Counted from the first letter of the stretch, positions 1 to 8,286 are shown. The stretch is 63,079 nt of DNA from an uncultured Clostridia bacterium (GCA_944386285.1 CALXAM010000017.1:1-63079), one strand, 5' to 3'. Notes: a model not told the origin generated them from the sequence alone. Made by a program: numbers and translations.

Positions 1-114
1 TAATAACCACCGTCCGGCCGCTGCATTGGGTTACAGAAGCCCCGTTCAGTTTAAAACCGAACGGGGCTTCTGATAAATATTCTTTTTACTGTCTACTTTC
101 TCTTGACAAGTGCA
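1..114 (+). mobile_element. 3' end of an IS3-family (IS150-like) insertion sequence, truncated by the window edge
   Basis: This stretch is nearly identical, in inverted orientation, to the sequence from 62416 rightwards. It holds the last codons of the transposase and the non-coding tail leading to the element end. The shared sequence stops after ...ACAAGTGCA at 114, and IS3-family elements typically end in CA, so 114 is taken as the IS boundary. The flank diverges immediately afterwards. One base differs from the right copy in the compared tail: GTT against ATT, Val against Ile. Confidence 0.85.
2..73 (+). CDS. IS3-family transposase OrfB, C-terminal fragment (5' end outside the window)
   Basis: The last 23 codons can be read, beginning Asn-Asn-His-Arg-Pro and ending in a Gly-Phe before TGA. 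They match the C-terminus of the transposase in the right-hand copy except for one Val/Ile change. The NxxRPxxxLGYxSPxQF signature is characteristic of the end of the rve/DDE integrase domain in IS150-type transposases. Only the fragment is visible, so whether this copy is intact cannot be judged. Confidence 0.85.
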   Translation, partial: NNHRPAAALGYRSPVQFKTERGF

Positions 115-139
115 ATGGCAAACGCCATTGCTCTTTTTT
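112..139 (+). terminator. Intrinsic terminator hairpin fused to the IS end
   Basis: Stem GCAATGGC / GCCATTGC with an AAAC loop, followed by TCTTTTTT. The first three stem bases (GCA) are also the last bases of the insertion sequence. The element therefore appears to have inserted at the foot of an existing terminator, probably a bidirectional one that also served the minus-strand phosphoesterase. Positions 140-260 hold no other feature that I can see. Confidence 0.75.
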
Positions 140-260
140 GATGATGAGATTTGTTGCCAAAAGGCGGAAAGCAGAAATTTGAGCGAAATTCAGTCGATTA
201 TTGTATAGAAAAGTTGATAATATACAGAGAGTATTTCTTTCTTTCCATCAAACAATCGGA

Positions 261-923
261 TTAGTCTTCTGCTTTTACAACATCTGTAAACAGCATATGA
301 TAACGCGGTGGAATTTTGCGATTTAAATGATATTTTCCGCAGTACCATTGTTTAAAGGTGATCGTCTTGCTGATTTCTTCTAAAAAGGTGTGCAGATGAT
401 CTAAGCGATCGGCGTCCTCTAAATCGACAAATCGCTGTAGACGGACCGGTGCGTCATGTGTCACAATAAAATCGACCTGATCGTTATGCTCTGCTAACAA
501 GTGGCTGGCACGTTTGATTTCTTCCGTAGACGGAAGCAGGTATTCCTCGTTTTTGCGGCTTGCGTTTTCGTCTACGGACATTCCTCCGCCGAATGCAAAG
601 ATTGTTTTTCCTTCGATCGTATAAATTCCGCCGCGGCGAAGAAGATAAAGAGAACCGGACAAATTGCGCGCACGATCGCCTGCAAAGTCGACTTCCGGAT
701 ATTCAAGCAGCAGCTTGTGATTTTCATGGCTGCCGTCAACGAATAAGACTTGATACGGCAGTTTGCCGATCTTTTTTAAAACGGCCTCTTCCTTTTTTCC
801 GCCGTTCCACAAAAATCCAAAGTCGCCGCAGATCAAGAGCGTATCTCCCTTTTTGACATGTGCCTTTTTGACGTCGTGAAACCGCGAGAAATCTCCATGC
901 ATATCGCCGGTGATATAAATCAA
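261..923 (-). CDS. Calcineurin-like metallophosphoesterase
   Basis: A cytosolic dimetal phosphoesterase of about 220 residues; the substrate is unknown. Metal-ligand blocks can be followed in order: GDMHGD (6-11), GDFG (33-36), GSHEN (64-68, the usual GNHE block with Ser for Asn), THD (155-157) and GKYH (196-199, in place of the usual GHxH). An ATG lies 9 bases upstream, but it touches the GGAGG box directly. The TTG at 923 has correct spacing, so it is the more likely start. The gene is divergent from the carboxypeptidase-like gene and stands alone. The two altered blocks resemble those of small Clostridial phosphoesterases whose role is unknown. Confidence 0.8.
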   Translation of the reverse strand: MIYITGDMHGDFSRFHDVKKAHVKKGDTLLICGDFGFLWNGGKKEEAVLKKIGKLPYQVLFVDGSHENHKLLLEYPEVDFAGDRARNLSGSLYLLRRGGIYTIEGKTIFAFGGGMSVDENASRKNEEYLLPSTEEIKRASHLLAEHNDQVDFIVTHDAPVRLQRFVDLEDADRLDHLHTFLEEISKTITFKQWYCGKYHLNRKIPPRYHMLFTDVVKAED

Positions 924-1038
924 TCCAATCATCCTCCAAACAAAGACGAAACGGAAAATTCATATTTTTTATCAATCCGTTACTTTTCATTTTCTATGAA
1001 ATCTGTTATACTTGTACCTGCGGATCGATTGTATCCGT

Positions 1039-1067
1039 TTGCCATATTATTTTCCATATATTATGAT
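1039..1067 (+). promoter_or_regulatory. Sigma-A promoter of the carboxypeptidase-like gene
   Basis: TTGCCA, a 17-base spacer, then TATGAT, lying about 25 bases before the ATG. Confidence 0.6.
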
Positions 1068-1092
1068 ACACGTTTTGTGAGGTTTCGTCTAC

Positions 1093-2424
1093 ATGAATTT
1101 CGTAAAAAAATTTTTTGTCGTCGTCTTGTGTGTTTGTATGCTCGTTGTATCGACTGCTGCACCAATGTCGGCGGCTTCTTATAAAGTCAATTTTGCTTTA
1201 AACAGTGAGGCGGTTTATTTTATCAATCTTGATACGCAGACCGTCATGTTTGAACAGAATGCCAACGCGCAGTTTTCGCCGGGGGCGCTTGTGGATATCA
1301 TGACAGCAATCGTTACGATTGAATATTGTGAGGAAAACGGGATTTCACTTGAAACCACAATTACCGCACCGTCTTATGTATTTGACGAGTTTGACGGTTT
1401 AGGCGTGACGACAGCCGATGTGCGCCGCGGCGAGGAGGTTCGTATCATCGACCTGCTCTATGGACTCATGCTGCAATCGGCCTGTGAAGCAGGCAGTATC
1501 CTTGCAGACTATATCGGCGGCGGAAAAATTTCGACATTTGTTGAAATGATGAATGCAAAGGCAAAGGAGATCGGAACAACCAATACAAACTTTACAAATG
1601 CACACGGCTTGACTGACCCAAAACAGGTGACAACCGCTTATGATATGGCGCTGATTACACAGTATGCGCTTCAAAACGAACAGTTTACGGAAATTGCAAC
1701 GACGGTCAGCTACCAGATGCCAGCGACCAATATCCACAGTGAGCCGCGTTATGTTGTTCACAGCAACTATATGTTAAGTTCTGTGCGCGGCGGTGAGTAT
1801 TATTATAAACCGGCAAAAGGAATTAAAACCGGCGCACTTGCCGACGGGAGCCGCAGCCTTGTTTCGATGGCGGAAAGCGATGGCTATCGGTATTTGCTTG
1901 TGACCATCTCGGCGCCCGACCGCAACGCAAGTTTTGAAGACGCGCTGAACCTTTATAAATGGGCGTTTTCGTCGTTCACACTGGAAACGGTTGTAAAAGC
2001 AGGGGAAACAGTCGATGAAATTCCTGTTTCTCTTTCGAGTGCACAGGATTATGTGCAGCTCGTCGCCAAAGAGGATGTCATGGCGATTCTTCCGAAAGGG
2101 ACGGATGCGTCGGCATTAAAAAAGGTGATTAAACTCGTAGATGACGCACGCGCACCGATCGAGCAAGGAGAATTGCTTGGCAGAATGGAGCTAAAGCTTG
2201 CGGATGACGTGGTGGCGAGTGTAGATCTCGTAGCGGCGGAAACGGTGTCCAGAAATATTTTCCTGTATGCAGGTGATGTGGTTTGGCGTTTTTTGACGCA
2301 GCCGTTTGTGATCGTTCTTTGCGTTTTACTCATTCTTTTATTGATTATCTTCTTCTCGTGGGTGACACAGATGCGCAGAAATCGCCGCCGCCGTGCGGAG
2401 CGCGTCAGAAAATTCGGTAAATAA
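1093..2424 (+). CDS. Membrane-anchored S11 (DD-carboxypeptidase-like) protein lacking catalytic residues
   Basis: The 443-residue protein has a signal peptide (about 1-28), a low-molecular-weight PBP/DacF-type fold, a C-terminal beta region and a C-terminal membrane anchor (about 405-427) with a basic cytoplasmic tail. The family normally removes the terminal D-Ala of peptidoglycan stem peptides outside the cell. Here the SxxK block reads P-G-A-L-V-D (63-68), with Ala65 at the catalytic Ser position and Asp68 at the general-base Lys. The SxN block reads S-A-C (129-131). Only KTG (245-247) is kept. The fold is recognisable and the reading frame intact, so it is probably a non-catalytic peptidoglycan-binding or regulatory pseudo-enzyme. 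The second copy at 38185-39336 has all three motifs. Confidence 0.8.
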   Translation: MNFVKKFFVVVLCVCMLVVSTAAPMSAASYKVNFALNSEAVYFINLDTQTVMFEQNANAQFSPGALVDIMTAIVTIEYCEENGISLETTITAPSYVFDEFDGLGVTTADVRRGEEVRIIDLLYGLMLQSACEAGSILADYIGGGKISTFVEMMNAKAKEIGTTNTNFTNAHGLTDPKQVTTAYDMALITQYALQNEQFTEIATTVSYQMPATNIHSEPRYVVHSNYMLSSVRGGEYYYKPAKGIKTGALADGSRSLVSMAESDGYRYLLVTISAPDRNASFEDALNLYKWAFSSFTLETVVKAGETVDEIPVSLSSAQDYVQLVAKEDVMAILPKGTDASALKKVIKLVDDARAPIEQGELLGRMELKLADDVVASVDLVAAETVSRNIFLYAGDVVWRFLTQPFVIVLCVLLILLLIIFFSWVTQMRRNRRRRAERVRKFGK

Positions 2425-2428
2425 CAAA

Positions 2429-2460
2429 AACACAGCATCAAATCGGTGCTGTGTTTTTTT
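2429..2460 (+). terminator. Intrinsic terminator
   Basis: Stem AACACAGCA / TGCTGTGTT followed by a T run, directly after the carboxypeptidase-like gene. Confidence 0.85.
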
Positions 2461-2572
2461 GTGCGGAAACGTTCAAAGATCTGCTAAAAATTTGACGAAA
2501 AAAGTTGATGTTTCAAAAGAAATTCTCTGATACAATGAAAAAAAGAACCTATAAAGAGGAGCAGAGAAATCA

Positions 2573-3088
2573 ATGCGCTATGCAATTGTTTACAGCAGTG
2601 TGACAGGAAATACGCTTCGTTTGGCGAATGCAATCAAAGAAGCGCTGCCGGAGGAATCCTGCGTCTATTTTGGCGAACCAAGTGACGAGGCACTTGGTGC
2701 AGAGCGGATTTACGTTGGATTTTGGACAGATAAAGGGACATGCGATGCGAAAACATCATCGTTTTTATCAAAAATTACATCACAAAAAATCTTCTTGTTC
2801 GGAACGGCGGGATTCGGCGGTTCTCCATCCTATTTTGATCAGATTCTGACTGCTGTTTCAGAAAAACTGAATACGCCGGACTGCGTGTTCGGCAGCTATA
2901 TGTGTCAGGGAAAGATGCCGGATGCGGTTCGCCGCCGGTATGAAGGAATGGAAGATCCGATTCGCAGAAAGATGCTGCTTGATAATTTTGATGCCGCACG
3001 CGTTCATCCGGATGAAGCGGATTGCAAACGGTGTCAGGAAGCTGTACGGGCAGCAGATGAAAACAGCGGAGTCGCAGAATCGAAATGA
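2573..3088 (+). CDS. Flavodoxin family protein, BilS-like
   Basis: A short-chain flavodoxin-fold protein of 171 residues. The N-terminal YSSVTGNTLRLA segment (about 7-18) is the FMN phosphate-binding loop. The VGFWTDKGTC region (about 49-58) and the MCQGKMP segment (about 109-115) are shared with the Clostridial group annotated as BilS, the flavodoxin partner in the bilirubin reductase locus. Its role would be electron transfer to a cytosolic reductase. No reductase (bilR) or companion gene lies nearby; it stands alone between two terminators, so the BilS link is by family resemblance only. The start has a GAGGAG box at good spacing. Confidence 0.7.
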   Translation: MRYAIVYSSVTGNTLRLANAIKEALPEESCVYFGEPSDEALGAERIYVGFWTDKGTCDAKTSSFLSKITSQKIFLFGTAGFGGSPSYFDQILTAVSEKLNTPDCVFGSYMCQGKMPDAVRRRYEGMEDPIRRKMLLDNFDAARVHPDEADCKRCQEAVRAADENSGVAESK

Positions 3089-3110
3089 AAAAGAAAGAAG
3101 CAGAATGAAA

Positions 3111-3143
3111 AAAGCGTATGGAGTAAAACTCCATACGCTTTTT
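3111..3143. terminator. Bidirectional terminator between convergent genes
   Basis: A perfect 15-base stem AAAAGCGTATGGAGT / ACTCCATACGCTTTT with an AAA loop. It has A/T tracts on both sides and serves the flavodoxin (plus) and uppP (minus). Confidence 0.9.
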
Positions 3144-3163
3144 GATGTTTTGCTGCTGGTATC

Positions 3164-4006
3164 TCAGCGCACCAGTAAAAAGTAACCGAGCACCAATAAG
3201 CCCAGTGCAATACGGTAGTAGCCGAATACAGTGAAATCGTGCTTTTTGATATAACGCATCAGGAACTTGATGGCAATGACGGAAACGATGAATGCCACAG
3301 CCATGCCCAAAAGCAGAATGATGATCTCCTGTGCGGTCATGCCAAAGCCGGTTTCGAGAAAATATTTTAAGAGTTTTAGTCCGCTTGCACCGAGCATTGC
3401 AGGAATCGCAAGGAAGAATGTGTATTCCGCTGCAACGCTTCTGGAAGTACCGATTAAGATTGCACCGACGATCGTAGCGCCTGAACGGGAAGTACCCGGA
3501 ATGAGCGCCAGCATCTGAAAGACACCAATAAGCAGCGCTGTTTTGTAATTGAGTGCGCTGAGTGTTTGAATCGCAGGGGTACGTGAACGGTTATACCGCT
3601 CAATCACAATGAACAGAATACCATAGAGAATCAGCGTTATAGCGACCGTCTGATAATTATAGAACATAGAATCGAGCCAGTCGTCCAGCAATAAGCCGAC
3701 AATCGCTGCCGGAATGCTGCCGACCAATACCTTGCCCCACAGCGACCAGGTTTCACGCCGCATCTCTGTCGTTTTCTTTTTGGAAAACGGATTTAGTTTG
3801 TTAAAATACAGCCATACAACCGCTAAGATCGCGCCGAGCTGGATGACGACCATGAACATTTCTTTAAATTCTTCGGAAACGTTGAGCTTGATAAACTCAT
3901 CAAACAGGATCATATGACCTGTACTGCTGATCGGGAGCCATTCGGTGATCCCTTCTACGATGCCAAGCAAAACTGTTTTGAGTAATTCGAGTAAAAACAC
4001 CGGCAT
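3164..4006 (-). CDS. uppP: Undecaprenyl-diphosphatase (UppP/BacA)
   Basis: An integral membrane phosphatase that recycles undecaprenyl pyrophosphate to the monophosphate lipid carrier needed for peptidoglycan and other wall polymers; it also confers bacitracin tolerance. The two family signatures are present: [17 protein letters not shown] (15-31) with its catalytic Glu, and the [10 protein letters not shown] loop near the middle. About eight hydrophobic segments and the 280-residue length match the family. A GGAGG box precedes the ATG. Monocistronic. Confidence 0.95.
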   Translation of the reverse strand: MPVFLLELLKTVLLGIVEGITEWLPISSTGHMILFDEFIKLNVSEEFKEMFMVVIQLGAILAVVWLYFNKLNPFSKKKTTEMRRETWSLWGKVLVGSIPAAIVGLLLDDWLDSMFYNYQTVAITLILYGILFIVIERYNRSRTPAIQTLSALNYKTALLIGVFQMLALIPGTSRSGATIVGAILIGTSRSVAAEYTFFLAIPAMLGASGLKLLKYFLETGFGMTAQEIIILLLGMAVAFIVSVIAIKFLMRYIKKHDFTVFGYYRIALGLLVLGYFLLVR

Positions 4007-4057
4007 TCCTCCTTAAAATCATCTTGATGAAATTTACTGCGCTGAGGCACTTGTTTG

Positions 4058-4066
4058 ATTATACCA
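4058..4066 (-). promoter_or_regulatory. Extended -10 promoter of uppP
   Basis: On the minus strand TGG-TATAAT, an extended -10 with a perfect hexamer. The -35 region is weak. Confidence 0.5.
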
Positions 4067-4132
4067 TACACACGAAAAAATATCACCTGTTTTCTTTCCT
4101 TTCCCAGAAAAAAACGAGATCTGCCCTCGATC

Positions 4133-4161
4133 TTGCTTTTTTTTAAAAAATCCTGTATCAT
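4133..4161 (+). promoter_or_regulatory. Sigma-A promoter of the aldo/keto reductase operon
   Basis: TTGCTT, a 17-base spacer, then TATCAT, about 40 bases before the ATG. Confidence 0.6.
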
Positions 4162-4200
4162 GAAATCATAAAGAAAAAGAAGAAAAAGGAGCGTGAGTGT

Positions 4201-5316
4201 ATGTATTATAAACAATACGGCAACACAGACATGAAAGTATCTGCGGTGGGCCTTGGTACGATGCGGTATGATGATGCGCTGATCTCAGCGGGCCGCTTGG
4301 AGGAATGCGCAGAAGTGCCGTTGTACGCATTTGAAAAAGGCATTAACTATTTCGATACTGCACCGTTTTACTGCCAGGATAAGAGCGAGGAGATCACCGG
4401 TATGGCGCTTTCTCAGCTGCCGCGTGACAAATATTATCTGTCGAGTAAAACAAACTTTAACGCATTGCGCGCAATCAGCAAAGACATTACGCGTGACACG
4501 TTCCGCCGCCGGCTGGAGCTGTCGCTTTCGCGGTTAAAGACCGATCATCTTGATTTTTACCATCTGTGGTGTGTGCTGAATTTGGATGCGTATCACGAGC
4601 AGTGTGACGCACTGTATTCGTTCTTTGAAGAGGCAAAACGGGAAGGACTGATCAAAAATATCGTATTTTCTGCGCATTTGCAGGGCGCTGATATTGAAAC
4701 AGTCGTTGAAACCGGAAAATTTAAAGGCATGCTCATCGGCTATAATGCACTCAACTATCGGTTCCGTCAAAGCGGCATTGAAGCGGCGCACAAAAACGGA
4801 ATGGGCGTTGTTGTGATGAATCCGCTGGGCGGCGGACTGATTCCGCAGAACCCGAAAACTTTTGCGTATCTGACTGAGGGAACCGATTTGACGGTTGCAC
4901 AGGCAGCGCTTCGTTTTGTCGCTTCCCATAAGGAAATTACCATCACGCTTGCGGGATGTACGACGAAAGCGCACGTTGATGATGCGGTCAAAGCGGTAGA
5001 AAATCTTACCGAGCGTCCGGCAAAAGAAATCGTCGCGATGTATGAAGGAAAGGGAATGGGTCTTAACAATCTCTGCACAAGCTGCGGCTACTGCAACCAC
5101 TGCCCGAAGAGTATTGAAATCCCGAAATTCATGGATTCGTACAATCAGAAACTGTTAAGCGGTCAGGACAATGCAATCGAAGATCGTCTTTCCGGTCATT
5201 GGGGTGTTCCTGCTGAGCAGGCAAAACAGTGTGTTGCGTGCGGAAAATGTGAGAAACTCTGCACCCAGCATCTGCCGATCATTGAACGGCTTCGTGAAAT
5301 CGCGTCTCTCGCGTAA
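4201..5316 (+). CDS. Aldo/keto reductase with C-terminal 4Fe-4S ferredoxin domain
   Basis: A 371-residue cytosolic oxidoreductase. The TIM-barrel part carries the AKR tetrad Asp52, Tyr57, Lys83 and His121. The C-terminal part holds CxxCxxCxxxCP (about 292-302) and a second CxxCxxCxxxC (about 344-354), enough for two Fe-S clusters. This architecture is common in anaerobes, where the clusters probably feed electrons from ferredoxin; the substrate is unknown. It is first in an apparent operon with an ECF transporter component (28-base gap) and a DUF1893 protein. Confidence 0.88.
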   Translation: MYYKQYGNTDMKVSAVGLGTMRYDDALISAGRLEECAEVPLYAFEKGINYFDTAPFYCQDKSEEITGMALSQLPRDKYYLSSKTNFNALRAISKDITRDTFRRRLELSLSRLKTDHLDFYHLWCVLNLDAYHEQCDALYSFFEEAKREGLIKNIVFSAHLQGADIETVVETGKFKGMLIGYNALNYRFRQSGIEAAHKNGMGVVVMNPLGGGLIPQNPKTFAYLTEGTDLTVAQAALRFVASHKEITITLAGCTTKAHVDDAVKAVENLTERPAKEIVAMYEGKGMGLNNLCTSCGYCNHCPKSIEIPKFMDSYNQKLLSGQDNAIEDRLSGHWGVPAEQAKQCVACGKCEKLCTQHLPIIERLREIASLA

Positions 5317-5344
5317 TAAATTGCGATAATAAAAGGAGATCTTT

Positions 5345-5875
5345 ATGAATCAAAATGTAAAACGTATGGTATACGGCGGATTGCTCATTGCAATCGGCGT
5401 CGTGCTTCCGCAGGCATTTCATATTTTCGGACAATCTGCGGGACAGACCTTTTTGCCGATGCACATTCCGGTGATTTTAGCCGGTATGCTCATTGGTCCG
5501 CTGTGGGGTGCGGGCGTTGCAGTCATCGTACCGATTTTAAGTTCACTGATTACCGGAATGCCGCCGGTTCCAATGCTCTATTTTATGATTTTTGAGCTGC
5601 TTGCCTATGCGGTGGTATCAGGACTTTTGGCAAAACGCCGTCTGAATACGTATTTGAATCTGGCAATTACGATTGTGTGCGGACGTGCCGTGTATGGACT
5701 GTCACTCGTGGTCGCAGTGCAGATTTTCTCGTTTGCACCGCCGTTTGCAAACATGACAGCGTTCTTGACTGGATTGGTGTCGGGACTTCCGGGCGTTATT
5801 TTGCAATTTGTAGCAATTCCGTTTATTATGATGGCGCTCAAAAAAGGAGGACTTGTCCTTGTCAAAGCGAAATGA
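5345..5875 (+). CDS. ECF transporter substrate-binding (S) component
   Basis: A 176-residue, very hydrophobic protein with about five or six membrane spans. It has the group-II ECF S-component pattern, including an LPMHIPVILAGMLIGP segment (about 38-53) and a GMPPVPML loop. S components bind a vitamin or similar micronutrient and dock on a shared EcfAA'T energizing module, which is not in this window. The sequence does not let me name the substrate. It overlaps the DUF1893 gene by 17 bases, which implies translational coupling. Confidence 0.8.
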   Translation: MNQNVKRMVYGGLLIAIGVVLPQAFHIFGQSAGQTFLPMHIPVILAGMLIGPLWGAGVAVIVPILSSLITGMPPVPMLYFMIFELLAYAVVSGLLAKRRLNTYLNLAITIVCGRAVYGLSLVVAVQIFSFAPPFANMTAFLTGLVSGLPGVILQFVAIPFIMMALKKGGLVLVKAK

Positions 5876-6287
5876 AGCAGTCACACGGCTTTACGCAAAT
5901 GATCTGCGCTGTGTGGCATTCACAAAAAACGGCGTCTATGAATCGACACTGTTCGGCATTAAACCGCTCATGGTAAAGCTTCGTGAGGACCGTTCCTTTT
6001 TTAAAGATGCGGTGGTTGCGGATCGTGTGATCGGAAAGGCGGCGGCAATGCTTCTTGTTTCAAGCGGCGTTTCGGAAGTATTCGGCGCGGTGATGAGCGA
6101 GGCGGCAGAAGATGTGTTAAAGCAAGCCGGCGTTTCCTACGGATACTGCGAAATGGTTCCGTATATTAAAAACCGTACCGGCGATGGGATGTGCCCAATG
6201 GAGCAGACGGTTGCTTCGATCACAGATGTCAATGAAGCGTTTGACGCGCTTGAACAAACGATTGCAGTTTTAATGGCAAATAAATAA
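5859..6287 (+). CDS. DUF1893 domain-containing protein
   Basis: About 142 residues filling the DUF1893 domain, a small cytosolic fold of unknown function related to deaminase-like proteins. An earlier in-frame TTG at 5853 sits too close to the AGGAGG box. The TTG at 5859 is eight bases from it and is preferred. The VxKLREDRSFFKDAVVADRVIGKAAA-type region (about 29-54) and a conserved Cys in the C-terminal half are family features. It is the last gene of the AKR-ECF unit, suggesting a role linked to the imported compound; this is inference. Confidence 0.75.
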   Translation: MSKRNEAVTRLYANDLRCVAFTKNGVYESTLFGIKPLMVKLREDRSFFKDAVVADRVIGKAAAMLLVSSGVSEVFGAVMSEAAEDVLKQAGVSYGYCEMVPYIKNRTGDGMCPMEQTVASITDVNEAFDALEQTIAVLMANK

Positions 6288-6289
6288 AG

Positions 6290-6328
6290 AAACGCTGTAT
6301 CAGCCAAAATGCTGATGCAGCGTTTTGG
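6290..6328 (+). terminator. Intrinsic terminator
   Basis: Stem AAACGCTGTATCAGC / GCTGATGCAGCGTTT (one G-U pair) with a CAAAAT loop and a short T run. Confidence 0.8.
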
Positions 6329-6378
6329 CGTTTTCTTTAAATGTAACGGATTTGTAACTTCTGTTCATAAAAATTTGT

Positions 6379-6407
6379 TTGTGTTTTAAATTGGGATATA
6401 TTATAAT
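6379..6407 (+). promoter_or_regulatory. Sigma-A promoter of the SGNH hydrolase operon
   Basis: TTGTGT, a 17-base spacer, then a perfect TATAAT. Confidence 0.65.
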
Positions 6408-6462
6408 ATAGGAGATTAAAAGCAGAGGGGGAAATCTTTATGCTTATGGGTGGAGGTGTGCA

Positions 6463-7401
6463 ATGAAAAGAACTGTGCAGAGAAGGGTGGTCCGTCCCAA
6501 ACGACCAAGCTATGTTCCGTTTTTGACATTGCTGGCGTCAATTCTTGTATTGATTGGCGTTTTGACCGTTTCGTTTTTGTTCTTTTTATTTTCTGATCTT
6601 TCAAGACCGAGCGTGGATCGCTTCAGTCTGGAAGTAGATTCGATTTTTCAGAAAGTGAAAGAATTTCCCGCAGTGGGCGATACGGCAGCGGTTGCCGTTG
6701 CGTTTTCGCAGACGAGTGGTCAAGAGCAGTACGAAACCGAAAAGGTAAAGGTGGACACCTTGGTGCCAAAGTCACCAGCTGCATCCGATTCGTATTTTGA
6801 CGACGCAATCTTTATCGGCGATTCCATTTCAGTTGGCCTTCGTGTATACGGTGTGCTTCCGACACAGAATGTGTTGGCGGAGCAAAACGTGAACATTTTA
6901 AATCTGATTAACGGTGATGCGGTATATACGACAACCGACGGTCAGAAGTCGGCGGTTTTACCGGCGATTGACCAGCGAATCAAAAATCCGGGCAAAATTT
7001 ATATTTTGATCGGTGCAAACGGAATTCCGGGGCTTTCCAATGAAGCGCATATTAAATATTATGCGCAGTTTATCGATCAGCTTCAGGAAAAATATCCGGA
7101 TGCCATGATTTATGCGGAATCTGTCACGCCGATTACAGCGGATTCAAAATATATCCGCGACAGCTTTACAACAGAAAAAATCAATGATTTTAACGACAAG
7201 CTTTATCAAATGGCACAGGAGAAAGGCATCTATTATTTGAATGTACAGGAAGTACTGATGGATGATACCGGACATTTGATTTCCGATTACGATGCGGGTG
7301 ACGGTATGCACTTAAAGAGCAACGGTCATAAAGCAATGTATGAATACTATCTGACCCATACAGTGGATGCGGATGGATATGCCAATAAAATCGTTGAATA
7401 A
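6463..7401 (+). CDS. Membrane-anchored SGNH/GDSL hydrolase
   Basis: A 312-residue protein with a short basic cytoplasmic tail, one membrane span (about 19-44), and an extracellular SGNH esterase domain. Block I is FIGDSI (about 117-122), block III is GAN (about 185) and block V is DGMH (about 281-284), so the Ser-Gly-Asn-His set is complete. Anchored SGNH hydrolases of this type commonly remove or add O-acetyl groups on wall polysaccharides. The GGAGG box fits the ATG. First gene of an operon with a DUF4358 lipoprotein and a small membrane protein. Confidence 0.85.
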   Translation: MKRTVQRRVVRPKRPSYVPFLTLLASILVLIGVLTVSFLFFLFSDLSRPSVDRFSLEVDSIFQKVKEFPAVGDTAAVAVAFSQTSGQEQYETEKVKVDTLVPKSPAASDSYFDDAIFIGDSISVGLRVYGVLPTQNVLAEQNVNILNLINGDAVYTTTDGQKSAVLPAIDQRIKNPGKIYILIGANGIPGLSNEAHIKYYAQFIDQLQEKYPDAMIYAESVTPITADSKYIRDSFTTEKINDFNDKLYQMAQEKGIYYLNVQEVLMDDTGHLISDYDAGDGMHLKSNGHKAMYEYYLTHTVDADGYANKIVE

Positions 7402-7417
7402 AAAAGGAGTATAGAAA

Positions 7418-7885
7418 ATGAAAAAAGTATTAGCAGGAATGATGTGTCTCGTGCTGTTGTTTGTATCGGCAGCCTGCTCATCAAATGAAGAGGTCAAAGA
7501 TGTAAATTTGACCGAAGTAATGGACGAAATTCGTGGTGCGATCGAATTCCCTGAAATGGCAGAGGTCAAGGTGAGCGATCTTGCAATGTACGGATATGAT
7601 CTGACTGCGGATGATATTGCAGAGATGCAGTTTATCTTAGCAGGAAGCGGCTTTACTGCTGACGAAGTGGTGCTTATCAAATTGAACGACGAATCCAAAG
7701 CAGAGTCGGTCGTTGAGATGGCGAAAACACGCCGGGACGGCATTGCAGAGACAGCACAGAACTATACGCCGGACGAAATGGATAAACTTGATACCGCTGT
7801 GATCGGTTCAAAAGGACCGTATGTGTATTACGCAGCAACAAACGATAACACAAAAGCAAAAGAGATTCTTGAAAACGCATTTTAA
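7418..7885 (+). CDS. DUF4358 lipoprotein
   Basis: 155 residues with a lipoprotein signal peptide; the lipobox VSAAC places the acylated Cys at residue 20, followed by Ser-Ser-Asn. The mature part matches DUF4358, with the repeated helix-strand pattern and the GPYVYYAAT segment near the C-terminus. Function unknown. DUF4358 lipoproteins often sit beside SGNH hydrolases in Clostridia, as here (16-base gap), pointing to a shared envelope function. Confidence 0.8.
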   Translation: MKKVLAGMMCLVLLFVSAACSSNEEVKDVNLTEVMDEIRGAIEFPEMAEVKVSDLAMYGYDLTADDIAEMQFILAGSGFTADEVVLIKLNDESKAESVVEMAKTRRDGIAETAQNYTPDEMDKLDTAVIGSKGPYVYYAATNDNTKAKEILENAF

Positions 7886-7909
7886 GGAATCTTTGGAAAG
7901 GCGGACATC

Positions 7910-8251
7910 ATGGTAGTAGAATCGCTTGCCATTTTATTGCTCCTGCTTATCATTGAGGTTGTATTCCTTCGCGCAAAACGAAGAGAACACGCAGTGCAGA
8001 TTGCGCCGCTGCTGATCTTACCGGCAGGACATTTCCTTGTAAACCTGGTTCCGGATCTGATTCGTTTTCAGTTGACTGCTACTGTAAAGACAAGTGTGGA
8101 CGTATTATGCCTTGCAATTGCTGTGTCGCTTTTGGGGATTTTCTCCGTACGGTTTACGCGTATGCGCACCAGAGCGGCATATTTACTTACCTGCGGTGGC
8201 TTTACAGTGATTTTGGGACTCATCTTTATCTATAACAACTATGTGGTATAA
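7910..8251 (+). CDS. Small integral membrane protein, unknown function
   Basis: 113 residues with three or four hydrophobic segments and basic loops (RAKRREH near 22-28; RFTRMRTR near 81-88). I do not recognise a family. It follows the lipoprotein by 24 bases with a GGAAAGG-type box and is presumably co-transcribed with it and the SGNH hydrolase. Confidence 0.65.
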   Translation: MVVESLAILLLLLIIEVVFLRAKRREHAVQIAPLLILPAGHFLVNLVPDLIRFQLTATVKTSVDVLCLAIAVSLLGIFSVRFTRMRTRAAYLLTCGGFTVILGLIFIYNNYVV

Positions 8252-8260
8252 GACAAGTAA

Positions 8261-8286
8261 AAGCAGCACAGACCCCTGTGCTGCTT
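8261..8286 (+). terminator. Hairpin without a T run, possible weak terminator
   Basis: Stem AAGCAGCACAG / CTGTGCTGCTT with an ACCC loop; CCTTGG follows instead of a T run. It may act as a processing or partial termination site ahead of the next gene. Confidence 0.45.
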
